From positions 125,945,518 through 126,009,517 of the forward strand of contig CM043968.1 of the NCBI GenBank assembly GCA_014529385.2: a stretch of DNA of 64,000 bases, given 5' to 3'. Under the pieces are notes generated by a model. That model was given only the letters and a program-made list of their open reading frames with translations, ran no database searches and was not told where the DNA came from. This document shows positions 10,938-21,589 of this stretch, in pieces. Numbering within the stretch: the stretch's first letter is position 1; each line of letters begins with the position of its first letter. The position numbers and the translations under genes were made by a program. Source of the DNA: Adiantum capillus-veneris (lineage: Eukaryota > Streptophyta > Polypodiopsida > Polypodiales > Pteridaceae).

Positions 10938-11680
10938 GTGCTTTTGATACCCTAAGGTGTCAAAAAGCTGCTCTAGGAGGCCCTGTGACTAGTTTTTTGC
11001 GTGTTTTTTTGTTTGTTTTTTTGCTAGATTTTTTAGAGCGTGTCATGGAATGGGCCGTGTGATAGCTCGAAACGAGCGTATTGCTAGGAGGGACGCGCTG
11101 TGCTTTACAGCCCACCGTTTGGTTCTATTTTGCTCTAGAAAAGCCCGAAACAGTCTTTTCCTAGCTGGGGAACTAGGCTCCAAATAGCAAGTCTAAGGGT
11201 GCAAGTGGGAAGAGAAGGGAGGAGAGTGGAGGACTTGTCCCACATGCTCTTATTCCCTCTTGAGGGGGTAGGGTATATATATAAGAGTGAGTCCCACCTA
11301 CCTACTGACCTGCTAATCAGTGGTTCACCTAATTACTAACCTGCTTAATTAACTAACTGTGCGCCTAACTGTGCACAAACCAGAAAACACAGAAAATGCA
11401 AAAATTGAAACTTGACAGAACTGTGCAGTGCAAACCAGAAAATGCAAAAAACGCAGAAACGCAAGAAATGCTAACTGTGTAAGCTGAAATCTGAGCTTAA
11501 TAGAACTAGCAAAACAGAGCTTAACAGAACACAGAAAACTTGAATGCAGTCAACAACATTGTGTCTTTCTCTACTATTTTTACATAACAACAATGATCAA
11601 ACTTAAGCGGCGCCTTTCCTACATAAAAAATAGCTTCAATACAATCTACAGGTCGCCATTGGAGCTTCATGTGCAGCAGG
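10938..11680 (-). other. 5' leader of element A
   Basis: This lies between the primer site and the gag ATG and has no long reading frame. It contains an A-rich repetitive stretch (11380-11540) and, on the plus strand at about 11269-11283, a TATATATA run. It probably holds the packaging signal, but I see no motif that shows it. Confidence 0.6.
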
Positions 11681-11698
11681 TCCCCGGCAGCGGCGCCA
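11681..11698 (-). other. Primer binding site of element A (tRNA-Asp type)
   Basis: The minus strand reads TGGCGCCGCTGCCGGGGA, four bases (TTTT) after the LTR end. It matches the tRNA-Asp 3'-end complement used by Athila/Calypso-type plant elements except for one base by my recollection (C for T at position 9). Confidence 0.85.
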
Positions 11699-11702
11699 AA
11701 AA

Positions 11703-11932
11703 TGTCACAGCTAGGGACTTGCTACACGCCGTGTGCGAGCCACAAAGGCTCCTAGCACACAGTCATACAACAGACAAGCTCACTAGGAAGAACGGTGTGT
11801 CACTCACCTTCCTGCGTAGTTGCGAATGAAGGATTCTTGCGCCGCGAAGAAGAGGGAGACGCCGCTACGCCGCGCTCAACCGCCTCACCGCCGTCGTGCC
11901 GCCGCAACGCTCGATCGCACACACACTCTCAT

Positions 11933-11994
<62 letters not shown>

Positions 11995-12304
11995 GCACAC
12001 ACACAAGGAGATGGTGAAGGAGAAGGTGGAGATGGAGCAAGAGCAGCTTCTATTGCACAATGAGAGAATGACTCAATTTTAGGTTTAATTGGCTTTTATG
12101 TGAGCTCACCCCATTCACACTTGGGCGCCCATGCTTAGCCAACTAACCCTAGCATGTTCGTGTTAGAGTGCGCCTCTCATCGGCGATCACTCTACCTTTC
12201 CCTATTGGACCGACAAGCCCGGTGCCTGACTCTACTTAAATAAATAATACGGTTACGGTGTCCGTCGTAGGCGATAGGGTGTTCGTGAGCCACGAGGGTT
12301 AACA
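11703..12304 (-). repeat. 5' LTR of element A
   Basis: In minus orientation it starts TGTTAACCC at 12304 and ends CTGTGACA at 11703, giving terminal TGT...ACA, followed by TTTT and the primer site. Length 602 bp. It contains a (GA)n tract (11935-11992) and a GC-rich block. The outer edge falls where the RNase H frame of fragment C breaks off. The start region (12250-12120) matches the LTR start of copy B (16214 onward), including 'CCGGGCTTGTCG' and 'AGTGATCG.CGATGA'. The target duplication should be the CTGTG at 12305-12309; its partner is off-window. Confidence 0.85.
11935..11992 (+). repeat. (TC)n microsatellite inside the element A LTR
   Basis: About 58 bp of almost perfect TC repeat, flanked by (CA)-rich sequence. 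Peptides predicted here (SLSLSL) are repeat artefacts. Confidence 0.95.
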
Positions 12305-13727
12305 CTGTGCTGCATGGCTTGTTGACCAAGTATAATAAGGCTTGGTGGTCCACAAACTCGGTCCACAAAGAACACAAATTTGTTGGCTAATAGGTAATGT
12401 CTATACTTTTTTACGACATAGATCATTCCTAGTCCTTACCTTTCGGTGGTGGTATGATTGTTTTCTGCCATATTCAATTGCCGGCTAACATAAGAAATAG
12501 GAAAATCAATTTTCTCATCTCCTGGTTGAGCTAGTATACACCCAATGGCAAAATTGGAAGCATCTACATGTATGTGGACTATCTTATTCCAATCCGGTGC
12601 TTTCAATATTGGAGCTGAAGTGAGAGCTTGCTTAAGCTTCATGAAGGATTCTTCACACTCGTCAATCCATTCAAAGCGTGTAATCAAGCTATACATGGGT
12701 TTTGCAATTATAGCGTACATGTAAATGAACCGTTTGTAATATACACAATGTCCCATGAAGGCTTGAACCCCTTGATTGTTGTTCGTCTAGGCAAATCAGC
12801 AATAACATGAATTTTATCCATATCAGTAGCTATGCCATTTTTACACACTATATGTCCAAGAATTTTTCCTTGTCTACCATGAATGTGCACTTTTCAGGAT
12901 TTAAAAAAATCCTATAAAGTCTACATTTCTCAAACACCTTCTTGAGGTGTTCAAAATGATCCACCTAGATTGATAAATGTAAGCATAGATCATCCATATA
13001 TACTTCCAAGAATTTCCTTAGATATTCTTTAAAAGCATGGCTCATCAGTCTTTGGAAGGTGGCACGAGCATTAGTTAACCCAAAAGGCATAACCAGATAG
13101 GCAAAAATACCCCATTCCTTTGCAAAAGCAGTTTTATGTTGATCTTTTGGGTCAACCAAAAGTTGATTGTATTTCAAAAATCCATCTAAAAAACTATAAG
13201 CTTCTTTACCTGTAACTCATTCTAAAACATGCTCAGTAATTGGAAGAGGAAAGTTGTCTCTAATGGTAGCTGCATTAACTTTCTTCGGGTTGACGCACAC
13301 TCGTATTTTTCCATTTTTCTTGGGTACTACCACAAGTGGAGACACCCAATCCGTGTGCTCAATTTCATAAAAGAACTTGGCTTCCTTTAGTTTTTCAATC
13401 TCTTCTTTGATCTTTCTGGAAAATGTTTCATTGTATGTGTATGGCCTTTGTCTACTTGGTTTTGCATCATCTCTCATGGGTATGGTATGTTGACAGATTT
13501 CTGGATCAACACCCTTGAGATCCTTGTAAGACCAAGCAAAGATATCTTGATATTCTTTTAGCAAGCTTAAAAAAAGCTCTTCTTCTTCTTTTGTTAGGTC
13601 GTTTGCAATGTAGGCTGGTCTAGGCTCTTCTCCTGGTTCAACCAGAGCAGCAGTTCCTGAGTTATCACCTTCCGAGGGAACACAAAACAAAACATTGCAG
13701 ATCTGAGAGGTTAAAGCATCCATAGCA
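12305..13727 (-). pseudogene. Fragment C: decayed Ty3/gypsy RT and RNase H
   Basis: Minus-strand pieces in several frames. 13738-13217 carries the RT N-terminal region ('KKNGKIRVCVNPKKVNAATI'). 13177-12965 carries '[15 protein letters not shown]' and the catalytic 'YMDD'. 12890-12708 carries 'KFLGHIVCKNGIATD'. 12756-12436 carries the start of RNase H ('HIHVDASNFAIGCILAQPGD'). 12377-12305 carries 'VDHQALLYLVNKPCST', where element A interrupts it. It has the same domain order as A's RT but is clearly diverged, with stops at about 13216 and 12964 and frameshifts. At the other end, near 13727, it meets copy B in the opposite orientation, so it may be an inverted piece of the same older element as B. 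Confidence 0.85.
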
Positions 13728-14224
13728 AAAATGATCAAATTTGGGTACCTAAATGTGCATTGTGTTCTTCCCTGTTACCTACAGATCCATGTCAGTCAAA
13801 TCATGTAACTCCAAAGTCATTTGAAGACCACGGGAAGGAAAAGATCATAGAATACTACACACCTATTCCGGAGCTAGATTGGGTACCGAAGCAAGAATGA
13901 TTTGTTCCACCTAGCTCAACAATAGAAAATTCAAATGACCTTCTAGCTCTTCATGTAGTTCATCCATAGAAACACAAGCCTCTACACAACCTCCACCTAC
14001 CACTACAAATATCTACAAAAACAAAACAAAAAATTAATGCCTCCATGATTGTAAATTCATCACCTAAAGCAACGTTTCAAGTAAGATCATGGGAAAGTAC
14101 CTTACCACCCTTGCAACTTAATGAAGCACCTAGGGTGGCAGAAAAGTATTGGTCACACTCTTCACCCATTACAACTTGGAACAAGTGGTTTCAAAAGGTG
14201 ACGATGACTTTCCAAAAAGTATGA
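13728..14224 (+). pseudogene. Copy B tail of the extended pol with W-V-P-K motifs
   Basis: Starts with 'DQIWVPK' (TGG at 13742) and has a second motif 'ELDWVPKQE' (TGG at 13880), equivalent to the third and fourth motifs of A. It ends 'TTWNKWFQKV', then 'FQKV' and TGA at 14222-14224, the same end as A. All parts lie in one frame over about 480 bases, although lengths differ from A between the landmarks, and only two nonsense codons occur (TGA 13898-13900, TAG 13967-13969). Net in-frame length changes and a conserved stop suggest this segment was under coding constraint when the copies diverged. Confidence 0.7.
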
Positions 14225-14231
14225 TCTATCC

Positions 14232-14245
14232 AAGGGGGAGGGAAG
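14232..14245 (+). other. Internal polypurine tract after pol (copy B)
   Basis: AAGGGGGAGGGAAG, eight bases after the pol-tail stop codon, at the same place as the purine run of element A (1571-1585). Confidence 0.45.
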
Positions 14246-14320
14246 TATTTACTGATATCCATCATTTGCTTGCTTCCCTGCTAACCTTCCTCCCTAACCC
14301 CTTAACTTCCAAATCTTAGG

Positions 14321-14338
14321 GAATGTATATATATAGCC
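14321..14338 (+). promoter_or_regulatory. TATA-like block upstream of ORF-X (copy B)
   Basis: GAATGTATATATATAGCC, matching element A at 1481-1499 with conserved flanks. It lies about 155 nt before the start of the open ORF-X frame. A promoter role is inferred. Confidence 0.4.
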
Positions 14339-14488
14339 TTATACTAAAACAAACCAAAACCAAAAAAAGGGTGAAAAAAGTAAAAGAGCAAGAGCCACCA
14401 AACAACAGGATTTAAACCTACAAAATCTAGTCCATAAACCAAAACTCACAATGACATATCATGCACTGTGACACAATCCTTATGTTAG

Positions 14489-14935
14489 TTGCAAACTAAC
14501 CAAAATCTATATGTGTGTACAGATACAGCTAGTTCACCAGAGTCATCTACTCTTACTTTGGGTGAGTGGTATCATCTTTACCTTTCTCAAGTGTTTCACA
14601 TTATCTACCCTGTACTTACCTCAGAATGGTACTTGGTAGCTAGTCGAGCATGTGAGGAAAATTTTGAGGAGTTAGAATGGTTGATGCACCTATTGACCAT
14701 GAGTGATCCCTATGTGATTAAGGATATTGTCCCATTGGCACAGGCTTACCCCTTTGTACCACGGATGGTAGCATTCTTGATTAGCTTACATGCACGAGAA
14801 TATGAAGAAGAACCAGTAGATGACACTAAATAATTCTATGGTCTCACCAAGGATGACTATATCTATCTTGATGATGAGGATAGAGGCCTAACCTTAGGAC
14901 TGTCAGCCAAGCTATACAATACCATATTTCCTTGA
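14489..14935 (+). pseudogene. ORF-X of copy B: conserved accessory 3' ORF, function unknown
   Basis: Open from about 14489 (no ATG; the codon aligned with A's ATG is ACA) to a TAA at 14831-14833. It then continues in the same frame through 'YIYLDDEDRGLTLGL' to a TGA at 14933-14935, matching A's end. Shared landmarks with A include 'QVF', 'NFEELE', 'SDPY' and 'FLISL'. The protein is acidic and soluble-looking, with no signal peptide or membrane segment and no family I recognise. The nonsense codon is at a different place from A's, so each copy was broken independently. Confidence 0.6.
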
Positions 14936-16200
14936 CCCTATAGGATGGTGCAAATAGATATATTAGGGTTCTTTTTTTTTGTTCAATAAGGGTTGATGCC
15001 TGTTCCCACTCATGTGCCTCCTAGAGGTATTTCCTATTGTTTGCTAGTGTGTACAGGAGCGTATTGCAGTAGCTCAACTTTCAAAGATCATGCGATCTTT
15101 GTTAGGTCCACTCATCGAATCAAGCATAATGGCCAGTATAAACAGGTGTTTCTTGTCCATTAGCATTGCTTGTTGTCTTTTTGAGCATCCATGTTTTTCT
15201 CCCTTAATCGTAATTAGTAGCAAATTATTTAACACATTTGCTAGTATTAGACATTAGACTCATTATAATTTTACATCATAGTCCCTTGTCTAGGTTTATT
15301 AATCAAGAATTTCGGCTAAGCTAGTTTAACCAAGGTAGAGCGTTAGAGATCTTCTCTTAATACCATAGGGGATGCATTCTTAATTCTCAGTGGTTACTTA
15401 TGGCTCTTAATTTGATATTATGAAGCATTGTGTGTAGTGTGTCAGTGCTTTCTAGTGGGCTTAATCCATCTTCACCTTTAGCTTATTGTGATGAGCTTGG
15501 GGAGGGTAATAGTGTCAAAATGATCCCCCAAAGTTACACAATTGAATATCAATAAATGAAAAAACCAATTTTTTTAAAAAATAAAAATAAAAAAGAGCCC
15601 AAAAGATAACATAAGTCTATAACATAAACACTTTGGGGGGTCATAAAAAGGAAACAATTTAGGTGATGATTTCATGTGTGATTTCCTTTAACTTGAAGGT
15701 CTTCTAGGTATAGCCTCTAGTCAGCCCTAGGACATGAAACACTTTGCTCAAGAAGCTTTCCCATGGTATTAATAGTTGACCTTCAGTGCCTATTGAGGGC
15801 TAAATTAGCAACGGTAGACTTTCTTACTCGCTGACCTTCACAACTATTCATGAGTTCAATTATAATGCATTTTAATTTTTACTACTCAACAAATTGTTTA
15901 ATATTTTGTTACCAATCATTCTTTGTGCTTGTTCATTGCATATAATTTTTAATTATCCATGTTCTTATGAGAATGCAGTTACTGTGCTTGATTTTGCAGC
16001 ATTCGAGTGAAGATCAGAATTGCGCTCTTGTTGAGGACAAGTGAAACTTCTTATAGTGTTAGACTTCTTGATTGAGGGCATGTCCATGGGCCACTACTCT
16101 CGTTGAGATGTTTAACTACTACAATACTCATACAAGTGGATCCACGGTGTTCTTGATTTTCAGACAGACCTTCCTAAATTTTGAGGAAAAAATTTACATC
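14936..16200 (+). other. 3' untranslated region of copy B
   Basis: About 1.27 kb without a credible reading frame. It holds a short inverted repeat AAAGATC-ATGC-GATCTTT at about 15079-15096 and an A-rich run at 15540-15605. Parts match the left edge of the window (3' UTR of A). Confidence 0.55.
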
Positions 16201-16211
16201 AAGAAGGGGAG
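16201..16211 (+). other. Polypurine tract of copy B
   Basis: AAGAAGGGGAG, followed by CA and the LTR start TGTTAGC. This is the plus-strand priming site that normally abuts a 3' LTR. Confidence 0.75.
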
Positions 16212-16213
16212 CA

Positions 16214-16410
16214 TGTTAGCTTGTATTAATTTATGGGCCGGGCTTGTCGATTCCACATGTGTAGTCATCGAGTGATCGTCGATGATAGGCGCACACCAGA
16301 TTTAGTAGAGAGAGAGAGAGAGAGAACATGTTTCATTGTCGGCCAAGTGTGGGCGTCCATATGTGGATGGGATAACTCACATAAGTGGTCTGTAACCCTA
16401 ACTTTTTCTC
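16214..16410 (+). repeat. 3' LTR start of copy B
   Basis: Begins TGTTAGCTTG right after the polypurine tract. It shares 'CCGGGCTTGTCG', 'AGTGATCG.CGATGA.AGGCGCAC' and 'GTGTGGGCG'-type blocks with the first 190 bases of element A's LTR (12304-12110 on the minus strand). Similarity fades after about 16410, so the right edge is not resolved. The LTR is either diverged or truncated. Confidence 0.65.
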
Positions 16411-16552
16411 ATTCTCAAAAGTATGGTTTTGCTCTTGAATTAGGTTTTAGACAGCAATCTATAAGAATAGGCATCTGGCACACAGTCTATGTTGAGAATA
16501 GAGTGGTAAAGTTGAATGTCTCCGAACATAATCACCATACCTTGAAATTACT

Positions 16553-16588
<36 letters not shown>

Positions 16589-17553
16589 AAAGCAAGACAG
16601 AAATCTTAAGTAACCAAATTCTAAGTGAGGGGTTGAATCCCTCACCTTAAAATAGAAAGGGGCAATAGGATAAGTCACCACCCTCCTCCTTCCATAGCTA
16701 CTTGAGAGTGGTGCACAATCCATCAAGGCAAAGCCTATATTAGCCTAGCACCATGTATGCAGTATAAGCAATATGAAGTCAAGCATTAGGAGCGAAGTAG
16801 AATTGTATAATGCAAGAGGACATCACATAGAAGCTAAGAGCAAGGGAGAGAACACTCTTTTAATTGTGAAAGCAATCTAGAATGATGACAGTAAAGCATT
16901 AGAGGCCGTACTTATTTACCTTCTATATTATTGTTTGTAGTCCATTGTAGGAGGGGATGTGGATATTACAACTGAGATGCACCCTTAGGGCAGAAGAACA
17001 AGGGAAACACATAGGTTTCAGAGCCTCGCGACGGGGGCGAGGCGAATTGAACTAAGTGACAGGGCCAACAGATGCCCGACTCACATCAAAAATGAAGTAA
17101 AAAGGGAGCCTTATTAATGTAGTGAGATTTTTATTAAGGGGCTAATCCCACTAGCCAAGCAACCCTCAGGGGTTAGAGTGTGAAGCAAGATGGCCCAGTT
17201 AAGAGGTCAAAAATCTTAAAGCTGTAAAATCATGATCAAAGCATTGCAGGGCCACTCCATCCAGAGGCAAAAAGTGCCAGGTAGAGACTTATGGTAATCA
17301 CCGACCATTACATCCAAAGAGGAGATTAAAAGGCAAGGGATTATGGTGAACATCCCAAGACATTGCATTCATCAGATTCTTCATGCATTTCATGTGCCAC
17401 AATCACTCATTGAGGAAGTGCAAAGTAGCTACTCAAAATAAAAAGTAATCATTCACCAAACAATAACACCAGGTAAAGCCACCATCTATATCAGCAGTTC
17501 AGATGTAAGTGTGTGTGTAGCTAGATGTATCAATCATAGGCAGATGAAGTGAC

Positions 17554-17556
<3 letters not shown>
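16411..17556. other. Unrecognised sequence with short microsatellites
   Basis: No coding sequence or RNA gene that I can support. A (CT)n tract lies at 16557-16586. A perfect stem-loop GTGAGGGG-TTGAAT-CCCTCAC lies at 16625-16645. The rest may include the diverged remainder of copy B's LTR. Confidence 0.5.

Positions 17557-17609
<53 letters not shown>
17557..17609 (+). repeat. (GT)n microsatellite
   Basis: About 53 bp of GT repeat followed by a short (TA)n run at 17628-17640. Confidence 0.95.
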
Positions 17610-17611
<2 letters not shown>

Positions 17612-18135
17612 TAGCAGTTCTAAATCTATATATATATATACGCAAACGAACACTAACTGTTCACAGACTAACAATTCTAGAAAAATACAGTGTCATTGCA
17701 CAATAATTTATTTGCACTTGAAAATAAATTTTGTACATAGGTAATGAAGATAACAAAATACAGCTCAAGAATCCATAAACCCAAAGTCTAGGAAATTTTG
17801 CGTCACACTAAGAGATCCACCATTTGTTAAGAACTGGACATTTTAATCAAGGAAGGTAGCCCTCACCTGCACCCATAGCCACAAGAAAACTATTCGTTAG
17901 CACGTGACTGTACGCAGGTGATGTTGGGCATCCCAGTTTTTATCCATGTCACCTTTTTAAAAAAAACAAAGTTCTTAACTAGTATATTGTTCTTTTTTGA
18001 AAAAAAAGCTCCTTGGCATTTTTGCCAATCTGATAAAGGAAAGTGAAAACCCATAAAGCAGCTATGTATCTGCTTATTCCTCGATTTTATATATATTTTT
18101 TAAAAAAAAACTTTCTTTGCTAAACTTAAGTTTTT
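17610..18135. other. Unrecognised AT-rich sequence
   Basis: I see no gene or repeat here. It is the unique left flank of the long direct repeat that starts near 18136. Confidence 0.5.
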
Positions 18136-21100
18136 AGGAAAAAGAAAACTTCTTATTTGATCTGACTAGAGAGAATTTCACTCTATAGCGGTAGGCATAG
18201 TTAATCTCAAGCCAGATCACAGTTCTATTAAAGACCACCTCTTCCTTGTGGTTTGAAGTATAGAAAAAAAACAATCTTTTAGAACAGATCCTACTTCAAG
18301 AACCCTTTTATAAGCACGCTGAGATATCTTCAAAGAAACTTCTAAGAATTTACAAATTTATAAACTTGAGCTCCCCTCTTTTTCTAAAATTTTAAAATAA
18401 ACTTTATTTCTCGAGAAATATCTATGTTATTATGTCATGTCTGACATACTGGAGCCCAAGCCAGTTATAAACTGTTTTTCATATCATAAAACCCTAGACG
18501 AGTCAGTCCCTAGATCAAACTCAGACCTTGTCCGAGAAAGATACGACAAAAGATTAACCAGCAAAGATCAGCCAAAGGGAAATATATGACTTTCCTTATA
18601 ATACCAAGAACCTTTAAAACCAACTTCTAGAAGCTTTTTTGTATATACTGCAAGATGGTAGGTAAAAATCATTTCATATATATTTGAATGAAATTACGAA
18701 GCGAGTAGATGATGACAAGAAAATTTTATTGAATAGCCAAGGGTCAAACCAACCAAGACCTTCAGAACTCAATCACTATGTTGCAGTAATGATAAGTCAC
18801 CGAACACTATCACTAAACTTCATCGTATGTGATGTAAAAAAGATCAAGTAAATTTGAAACCGGATTTTTTTTAATCAATCCGGTATGTGTTGCCACTCTT
18901 AGCTCTATAAAAAATCAGAGAAAGGGCAACATATCAGAAGCTAGTACTTAGTAAATACAAAATAACTTTTAGCTGATTCAGTGAGATAGGCATCTGCTCT
19001 AAAAAGCAATTCAATCTTACTAATAGGTGATGTAATATGGTAAAAAAGGTTAAGTCAATTTGCAAAAACAATATTTACTCCTACAAGTGGGTATGTGATA
19101 CCACTTACTATCTACCTAATATCAGAAGACAGGACACCATTTCCGAAACCTGTATTTAGTGCCCTCAGAATAATCTTCAGTCGATTCAATAGAATAGGCA
19201 CCAGAACTAGAAAGTGAATCAGTCTAGGGACTGTCCTCTTACTGAAAGGACCTCAGCAATGTAGTGTTACAATAAACCAAAATATCTTTTAAATCTTATA
19301 AGATCATTACAACTCATTTTTTGTGAAATTTTGGTTTTTTTTCCGGATCTGTAGTATCCCTTTCAAGAGTACATTACATCTTTGAGTAGCTTTTTTACAG
19401 AACATAACATCATCACCCATATATAAAAATCCTTTCCTTTAAGTACCATACCATCCTCTTTTCTCAGCAGCCATAATCCCTCATACCTAGCAGTCTCCCC
19501 ATTTTTCTTTTTTCTTTTTAAAAATTACAGATTTTTCTTCAAAAAACCAGTTTTACAGCACATTTTACGAAAACCAGACATATTACTACCATCATTCAAA
19601 AAAACTAGGCAGTTCTTAGTTTAAGTGAGCCATTCACACTTCTTCCCCTAACCAGTAAGAGTCAGTTTCCAGAACCAGGTTATATATATATATATTTTAT
19701 TATTTTTTTTTACGAAAACAAACACCATTAGTCAAAGAGAATTACAATTTCCCATATGTCCCAAAGCAAACATATACTCCCACTCATATTTCTCCCATAA
19801 ACCAGTAAGAATAGTTTCCGGAACATTTTTTTTTTTTAAAATCTATATTACTGGTTTTTCAAAGCCTTTTCAAACTTTTTTCAGCATAGCTTCATAATAT
19901 CGATTGATAGTCTCTAGAGCAAGAAATATTTTATGTTTGACCTGTAGATTAGGAGACGCAGACGCCTCCACGATGTCCTTCCCATTCTTTTTTGGCATGT
20001 TGAGCATACAGTAGTAAAATAGCTTCTAACACACACATTATAGAATGCTCACACAAGTGAATACAAAGCACAATGCTAAGTGAGTATGAATACTCACCTT
20101 TAAGAGGCTTTTATATCTGTTGATGTCCATCAGAAGACTATACGCCAGACTCGGACAGGCTTCCGCCACTCGAGGTTGCCCATACGGGCCATATACTCAG
20201 GGATTGTCATCAGCTAGAGATCCGGATGCTCCAGACAGTGTCGCACCACATTCGCTGCTACTGTCTCATGCCGACCAAACCCTAGCCCACCTGCGGTAGC
20301 GTGCTGCAGGAAGCACGACTACTAAATGGAGAGAAGAGTTTAAACGCTACATAGTACACTATTGTGTATAAAGCTCTATTGTGTATAAAGCTGAGATTTT
20401 TATTAAGTTAAATGCAAGGTCCAATCCCCTTCTCCTCAGTTACACCCTGGCAACCGATAAAACATCGCTCACATGGTCGATATACGGTCCAAAATCCATT
20501 ATGTGATTATTGTACCAAACCCCCAGGTTGATGATACACAACCCGTTATCCATACTACAGAACCTATACTGAGTTTTATGTCATACAGTACTCCACTAGG
20601 ATAAAGTATCCATGCCCCGATCTTACCGGTGTGAGTTACTCTACACAAAGACGGTGATTTTAAGTAATCATTTATTATTTCCAATTTTGTCTTGAAGTCA
20701 AAAGGTGGTTCTATAAGATAGATGACATTTTTACACAACAAAGTCCATAGTATTGGTATGGAGTAACTTTTCTTGCGTTACTATACCCAGCTTATTTGCT
20801 CCTCAGGTGTATTTATCCCAATATGGCTGACAGTCAAGAACTGGTTTTTGCCATAGCAACAACTCATCTTTATCAGTCAAGAGAATCTACTCGGAGAGCG
20901 ACTTTAATCCGTTATGAACTTCATTTATTTCCACAATTAGGAACCTCTGTATCTCAAACTAAATGGTGGACGTATCAGTACCGAGTGACGCGTGTAACCC
21001 TTTGGGGTCGCGAGCATTTTAGGAACAATAACAGATTGGTGATGGTAATTGAGGCTCTGGGCCTAGGGCCACAGTATTACTACATAGAATATTCATTGAA

Positions 21101-21418
21101 GCCAGGTTTTTCTGAGCGGTTATACCTACTAGCCCAATTCCTTCCACCTCATAAGATTTTTTTGTATCGTAGTTATGGTCATCTATTAAGAGGATATTTT
21201 AACAGTACTCCACGCACCCGGGAGTATGGGTTAGTCTTGGCGACTCATATCTTGCCTTTAGCAGAGCATCCAAACACCTGCTTTATTGTGACAGTTGTTT
21301 GTGTGATCATGTAATGGGTGGTTTAATAGAGATGTAGATGAGAGGATCCCAAAATACTTATCAGCCCGGCTTCTTTTTGTCAATTTTCATAGAAGAGTCA
21401 GTTGAAAGACCTCATGTT

Positions 21419-21476
<58 letters not shown>
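18136..21476. repeat. Long direct repeat R1
   Basis: About 3.3 kb, matching 24011-27366 with scattered substitutions and small indels. One indel is an extra copy of 'ATTGTGTATAAAGCTCT' near 20366-20391 that is single in R2. The left edge is 'AGGAAAAAGAAAA' and the right edge is the (TG)n tract 21425-21476. It contains a plus-strand ORF (20823-21314) and otherwise AT-rich sequence. Confidence 0.92.
20823..21314 (+). pseudogene. ORF of unknown function in R1 (frameshifted at the end)
   Basis: An ATG at 20823 opens about 160 codons ('MADSQELVFAIATTHLYQSR'). I do not recognise the product. It has aromatic-rich stretches such as 'KWWTYQYRV' and 'YYYIEYSLKPGFSERLYLL', and no clear signal peptide or membrane span. 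The preceding bases 'TTATTTGCTCCTCAG' look like a plant 3' splice site, so this may be an exon. Compared with the R2 copy it carries several amino-acid changes and a frame change in the last 15 codons ('NTCFIVTVVCVIM'). R2 therefore looks closer to the original. Confidence 0.35.
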
Positions 21477-21477
<1 letters not shown>

Positions 21478-21589
21478 CCACCCATTCCCAGGTACCTTAT
21501 CCTATGAGGTAGTAGACCCCATAGAATAGGGGCCTACTACCTCAAGAAGTGTTTGTATTAATTTGCAACAAGCTATGCTGAGGTTAGAT

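Larger units (their letters stand above)
1..12304 (-). mobile_element. Element A: Athila-like Ty3/gypsy LTR retrotransposon, 3' LTR outside window
   Basis: Reading on the minus strand the order is 5' LTR (12304-11703), tRNA-Asp-type primer site, leader, very long gag, protease, RT, RNase H, integrase, a 3' extension with a second retropepsin-like domain, and an extra small ORF. Protease-RT-RNase H-integrase order defines Ty3/gypsy. The RT sequence and primer site resemble the Athila group, and the integrase has a GPY motif but no chromodomain. Codons starting at 10937, 7208, 6026, 5585 and 3365 share one frame, so gag-pol was a single frame. It is now broken by TGA at 9351 and 7254, TAA at 5649 and 3366, and frameshifts near 7018 and 6020. 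The 5' LTR edge at 12304 cuts an older RNase H reading frame, so A inserted into fragment C. The Athila assignment is inferred from motifs, not from a tree. Confidence 0.9.
13728..16410 (+). mobile_element. Copy B: 3' end of an element related to A
   Basis: On the plus strand it has, in order, the tail of the extended pol, an internal polypurine run, the TATA-like block, ORF-X, a 3' UTR, a polypurine tract and the start of an LTR. All but the last two have counterparts in A at 2070-890 in inverse orientation. RT, integrase and the second protease are missing, because the copy starts abruptly inside the W-[V/I]-P-K region at the junction with fragment C. Confidence 0.85.

Noticed and set aside
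11269-11283. TATATATA run in the leader of element A as a promoter
   Set aside because: It lies downstream of the LTR in a noncoding leader with no following gene on the plus strand; probably chance AT-rich sequence.
16625-16645. Stem-loop resembling a tRNA T-arm (GAGGG-GTTGAAT-CCCTC)
   Set aside because: No D-arm, anticodon arm or acceptor stem at the needed distances.
20207-20213. CTGATGA on the minus strand inside R1, a possible hammerhead ribozyme core as found in Penelope repeats
   Set aside because: No matching GAAA core segment and no convincing stems II and III could be drawn around it.
20499-20741. 80-codon minus-strand frame in R1 (and 26364-26606 in R2)
   Set aside because: No ATG start and no known motif. 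It is conserved only because the whole repeat is nearly identical.
21338-21529. Open frame with a VCVCVC stretch
   Set aside because: Translation of the (TG)n microsatellite. The same applies to frames at 17559, 27204, 27252, 58473 and others.
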